Positions 13,931-16,173 of a stretch of 16,173 nucleotides of DNA are shown here, one piece after another; the stretch's first letter is position 1; each line of letters begins with the position of its first letter. Location: NCBI GenBank assembly GCA_964580585.1, contig CAZOKZ010000085.1, positions 1 to 16,173 on the forward strand, written 5' to 3'. The DNA is from CAZOKZ01 sp964580585 (GTDB lineage: Bacteria; Sumerlaeota; Sumerlaeia; SLMS01; JAHLLQ01). Position numbers and translations under genes: made by a program. Below the pieces are notes generated by a model, which worked only from the letters and a program-made list of their open reading frames with translations, was not told where the DNA came from and ran no database searches.

Positions 13931-14301
13931 TCCAATATAGCCGCCACGATTGGTGAGCATTTGTTTGCCGAACGGCACAAGCGCGGGCTGACTCAAGCCC
14001 AAGCAGCCCAGACAATCGGCGTGTCGCTGTCGGCCTACGCCCGCTGGGAGACCGGAACCGACACCAAACTCTTCCAATGATCATTCAATTTCTAGGATAC
14101 CTTCCCGAACCACCCAGGGAGCCTCACAAGCGGTTTCGGTTCTACCGTCAAGCGCTTGGCCTATCGGTCAAGGAATTGGCGATGGAGTGCCGCATTTCTC
14201 ATGGCCGGATTTCTCAGATCGAGGCGGGCAGGGCCAAAATGGATGAAGGGCTGCTGGCGTGGCTGGAGGAGTGGGTGAAGGAGGAATATTTGACTGAGTA
14301 A
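13931..14301 (+). pseudogene. Double helix-turn-helix (XRE-like) gene, copy 2, frameshifted
   Basis: Directly after copy 1, and in the same frame as its second half, the sequence reads A-T-I-G-E-H-L-F-A-E-R-H-K-R-G-L-T-Q-A-Q-A-A-Q-T-I-G-V-S-L-S-A-Y-A-R-W-E, the first XRE-like domain, and stops at TGA 14078-14080. The expected continuation, I-I-Q-F-L-G-Y-L-P-E-P, is found one frame over from ATG 14077 and runs on through a second HTH domain (K-R-F-R-F-Y-R-Q-A-L-G-L-S-V-K-E-L-A, R-I-S-Q-I-E-A-G) to 14301. One base lost in the C-run near 14074 explains the break. The second part alone (74 residues, ATG overlapping the stop as ATGA) could in principle still be translated as a single-HTH protein. 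No convincing start is seen for the first part, so the true 5' end is uncertain. Confidence 0.7.
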
Positions 14302-14312
14302 GGAACAAATCA

Positions 14313-14354
14313 CTACGCCAGTCCCAGGCTGCCCGGGCAATCGGCGTGTCATCT
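14313..14354 (+). pseudogene. Fragment of a third HTH copy
   Basis: Read in the plus strand, this stretch gives L-R-Q-S-Q-A-A-R-A-I-G-V-S-S, matching the first-domain helix of copy 2 (T-Q-A-Q-A-A-Q-T-I-G-V-S-L). The DNA also matches: 14331-14350 agrees with 14006-14025 at 18 of 20 positions, including CAATCGGCGTGTC. It is a short relic with no start, and no further HTH sequence follows. Confidence 0.5.
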
Positions 14355-14389
14355 TCCAAACCAGTAGTCGCCCTAGACAACTCACCGAC

Positions 14390-14403
14390 ATTCAATATTG
14401 AAT
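14390..14403. other. 14-bp perfect AT-rich palindrome
   Basis: ATTCAATATTGAAT reads the same on both strands. It lies between the HTH relics and the 3' end of the minus-strand unit. It could be an operator left from the HTH genes or a chance AT-rich palindrome; there is no second copy in the window. Confidence 0.3.
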
Positions 14404-14412
14404 ATTATGACC

Positions 14413-15330
14413 CTATCTCCGCCTGCTTGAGTGGACTGCCCAAGTAAGATCGGGAATCATGTAACCACTTGAGACTTCTATAATGATTGGTCCAACCTCG
14501 TCGGTTCCGACGAGTTGAAAGTGGGCCTGCTCAGAGAATTGGAGCCCCAATAAACTGGCATGAAGTCTATATGCACACTCTTCTGACCGCAGGAACTCCT
14601 CGATAGCCTGTAGGTCCTTCCTTGCTCGAATCACTTGTAACATCACTTGCGTGCTTGTACCGTCTGACTGAAATCCCAGCCCGGGTGGCCCGAGGATTTC
14701 CCCGTCCCGCAACTTGGTCGTGGTATTGATATTCGCTTTGCGCAGGTTGGCACGCTCCGATTGGGAAGGGTTATAGGAGACATCGAGGGCACCAGCGAAG
14801 ACAAATGGCCTGAGCAAGTCTGGCCAATTGTCCCAAACCACCTGAATCAGTTGCTGATTGGACCAGTGCGTGTGATCCAGAATTGCGAGGAAGTAAGCCG
14901 TGTCTGTGGTCACATAAGCGAAGAGCAGTTCCTTGGTTCCCATGACCAGATTTCCGCCGTACCTCGGGTTCGGCGTCAGGCTCAAATGGAGATGGTGAAT
15001 GCCCCACTCGTACATCATCAAGTCCTTCGCGTTTACCTTGACGATTTTGCGGCTCAGGTGAGGCCTCAGATCTACTCCGGTTTCAAACTTCGTTTGGATC
15101 GCATCCACAACAGAGATGAACTGAGGAGGCGTAGTGAAATCAGCCGCGCGAACGACGTTCCTCGGGCGAGGCTGGATTCGCCGCTTCATGGCGTTGAAGT
15201 ACATCGCCCCAACAGTCTCATACCTTTCGGTTGGGGTGACACTGAACCCAAATTCCGTCAACTTAGCGAGCATAATCTGCCGCCAGTCCTCAACAAGATC
15301 TATTATGAGTCCAGTTCCGGTTAGACTCAT
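14413..15330 (-). CDS. Unrecognised 305-residue accessory protein with H-H-x-H-x-S motif
   Basis: I cannot assign this protein to a named family. It is soluble-looking, with no signal peptide or membrane helix. The N-terminal 100 residues are basic with a possible helical region. The most conserved-looking segment is central: E-W-G-I-H-H-L-H-L-S, then G-T-K-E-L-L-F-A-Y-V-T-T-D-T-A-Y-F, then L-D-H-T-H-W-S-N-Q-Q-L and V-W-D-N-W-P-D-L-L. The clustered His residues in two hydrophobic strands suggest a catalytic or metal-binding site, possibly of phosphoesterase or nuclease type, but this is only inference. I have an impression of similar HxHxS and N-W-P-x-L proteins in bacterial accessory regions, not checked. 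The ATG has an excellent GGAGGTGA just upstream, and overlaps the stop of a tiny ORF as ATGA. A YdcF-like gene lies further upstream on the same strand. Confidence 0.75.
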   Translation of the reverse strand: MSLTGTGLIIDLVEDWRQIMLAKLTEFGFSVTPTERYETVGAMYFNAMKRRIQPRPRNVVRAADFTTPPQFISVVDAIQTKFETGVDLRPHLSRKIVKVNAKDLMMYEWGIHHLHLSLTPNPRYGGNLVMGTKELLFAYVTTDTAYFLAILDHTHWSNQQLIQVVWDNWPDLLRPFVFAGALDVSYNPSQSERANLRKANINTTTKLRDGEILGPPGLGFQSDGTSTQVMLQVIRARKDLQAIEEFLRSEECAYRLHASLLGLQFSEQAHFQLVGTDEVGPIIIEVSSGYMIPDLTWAVHSSRRR

Positions 15331-15413
15331 CCTTCACCTCCACAAAATAGACATCCGTCGTAATCCGGCGCAGCGGGTACCTGCTCTGCACAGTTTGTAC
15401 TCCGTATCCACAT
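15327..15413 (-). CDS. Possible 28-residue Cys-containing small ORF
   Basis: From an ATG at 15413 with AGGG five bases upstream, the frame encodes 28 residues with three Cys, ending C-L-F-C-G-G-E-G. Its TGA overlaps the ATG of the downstream gene (ATGA at 15330-15327), a layout typical of translational coupling. The same frame is open upstream to 15515, into the end of the YdcF-like gene, giving up to 62 residues with seven Cys. It might be a leader peptide or a miniature zinc ribbon. It could equally be chance, since it lies in the 132-base gap between two genes and the end of the frame contains the strong ribosome binding site of the next gene. Confidence 0.3.
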   Translation of the reverse strand: MWIRSTNCAEQVPAAPDYDGCLFCGGEG

Positions 15414-15462
15414 ACAAGCCCTAACCTGATTCTTGGTGCACCCACGCCAATTCTGAAAAACC

Positions 15463-16173
15463 TTACGTAGCGCGTTTTGCAAGCAACTTTTCACGCAATG
15501 GTCGAGGTTCCGCACAAATCATAAATGCAATCTTGCAATATTCGGCAAGGATAACACCAATTTTCAACTCCAGTGGTCGCGCCACGTCATGTTTCAAGAG
15601 ATTCTCGGGGGCGTAGGGGCCATGCTCGGGTCCATGAACGTAAAGAATGATGTTTTCATATGGTGTCCGTCGAAACGCTACCTGAGCGGCCAGTTTATAC
15701 CGCCCCTGGTGGTAACCAGTGGTGGTGAGAAAGAGTGCCTTGGGAGACTGTAAATCTAAAAGGTATCGAAGTAAGTTTTGAGCATTTTCGTCAGTATCTC
15801 GCGAATGACGTTCCTCATGAATTCGAGAACCGTCGATGCCACACAAGCGTAAGTATGCAGCAAACGCACGTGCTTCAGTCAGATCAGTTGCCTTATTTGT
15901 GTTATCATAGTACGGTCCAGAGCCGCTTGTAACAATAAGTGCTTGCGGACAATGACGGACGAGTTCGGCGGCGGCCATTGGACGATCAAAGCCTCTGGCA
16001 CCGGGCACTGCAATTATGGCCACATTCGACCACTCATCATCAGTTTGGGGGAGATGTTCTCTGGACAGATTTCTACACGCCCCTACTAAACTCTCCTCTA
16101 ATGACTTACAACCGTTAGTGACCCGTTCCGCTGCCTTCTTGCCCAACTGTTTGGCAAATTCCTTATGGTTCCA
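15463..16173 (-). CDS. YdcF/DUF218-like protein, 5' end cut by window edge
   Basis: At least 236 codons remain; the frame stays open to the window end at 16173, and the TTG at 16146 is not a convincing start, so the gene is treated as 5'-partial. The recognisable part matches the YdcF/DUF218 fold: a strand leading to V-P-G-A-R-G-F-D-R near the start, A-L-I-V-T-S-G-S-G, then E-A-R-A-F-A-A-Y-L and E-E-R-H-S-R-D-T-D-E-N-A-Q-N, and F-L-T-T-T-G-Y-H-Q-G-R. The E-x-x-S-x-x-T-x-E-N and Y-H-x-x-R signatures are characteristic. Members bind nucleotides or act in envelope metabolism (for example SanA/YdcF types), but the typical N-terminal membrane helix is not seen in this portion. The reaction is unknown. 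The next gene on this strand starts 132 bases downstream. Confidence 0.75.
   Translation of the reverse strand, partial: WNHKEFAKQLGKKAAERVTNGCKSLEESLVGACRNLSREHLPQTDDEWSNVAIIAVPGARGFDRPMAAAELVRHCPQALIVTSGSGPYYDNTNKATDLTEARAFAAYLRLCGIDGSRIHEERHSRDTDENAQNLLRYLLDLQSPKALFLTTTGYHQGRYKLAAQVAFRRTPYENIILYVHGPEHGPYAPENLLKHDVARPLELKIGVILAEYCKIAFMICAEPRPLREKLLAKRAT

Noticed and set aside
13192..14412. Insertion sequence or integrated element with attachment sites
   Set aside because: No transposase or integrase, terminal inverted repeats, tRNA gene or flanking target duplication could be seen.

Overview
The window looks like chromosomal DNA from a free-living, probably diderm bacterium of moderate GC content. 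It holds single-copy housekeeping genes of bacterial type (ruvB, a zinc-finger IleRS, a TraR/DksA-type regulator, a purine nucleoside phosphorylase, cytidine deaminase, a YggU/DUF167 protein) next to accessory DNA. The ileS-then-dksA order and the very long Lys/Ala-rich tail on the DksA-like protein would fit a PVC-type or other deep-branching candidate phylum. No rRNA or other decisive marker is present, so the phylum is not assigned. No tRNA, rRNA, CRISPR array or intact transposase gene was recognised.

Layout. (1) 1-2469, plus strand: three tandem paralogous family-2 glycosyltransferases. The first is a relic with an in-frame internal deletion that removed the catalytic core; the other two are intact. 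This suggests a surface-polysaccharide or glycan locus expanding and decaying by duplication. (2) 2551-3705: an unrecognised secreted protein, AT-rich in its middle. (3) 3780-5185: ruvB and a small three-helix membrane protein 2 bp downstream, ended by a strong bidirectional terminator at 5191-5220. (4) 5253-10702, minus strand: an apparent operon in the order yggU/DUF167, purine nucleoside phosphorylase, ileS, DksA-like. ileS and the DksA-like gene overlap through GTGA. A consensus-like promoter lies upstream at about 10749-10776. (5) 10930-13191, plus strand: cdd, a membrane-anchored alpha/beta hydrolase, and a two-helix HAMP protein with no output domain.

(6) 13192-14412 is the most unusual stretch. 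It starts with several hairpins, including a 92-nt imperfect palindrome (13354-13445) in which short helices are separated by small internal loops that could form tandem G-A pairs. This is followed by two broken copies and one fragment of a double helix-turn-helix gene, carrying two single-base frameshifts and a TGA in place of a conserved Trp codon. (7) 14413-16173, minus strand: an accessory unit with a YdcF/DUF218-like gene cut by the window edge, a possible tiny Cys-containing ORF, and an unrecognised 305-residue protein with an H-H-x-H-x-S motif whose start overlaps the tiny ORF through ATGA.

The core genes cover recombination (RuvB), translation (IleRS), transcription control (DksA-like) and nucleoside salvage (PNP, Cdd). 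PNP and Cdd sit back to back across one divergent control region, which suggests related regulation. The ends of the window appear to be evolving by duplication and decay.
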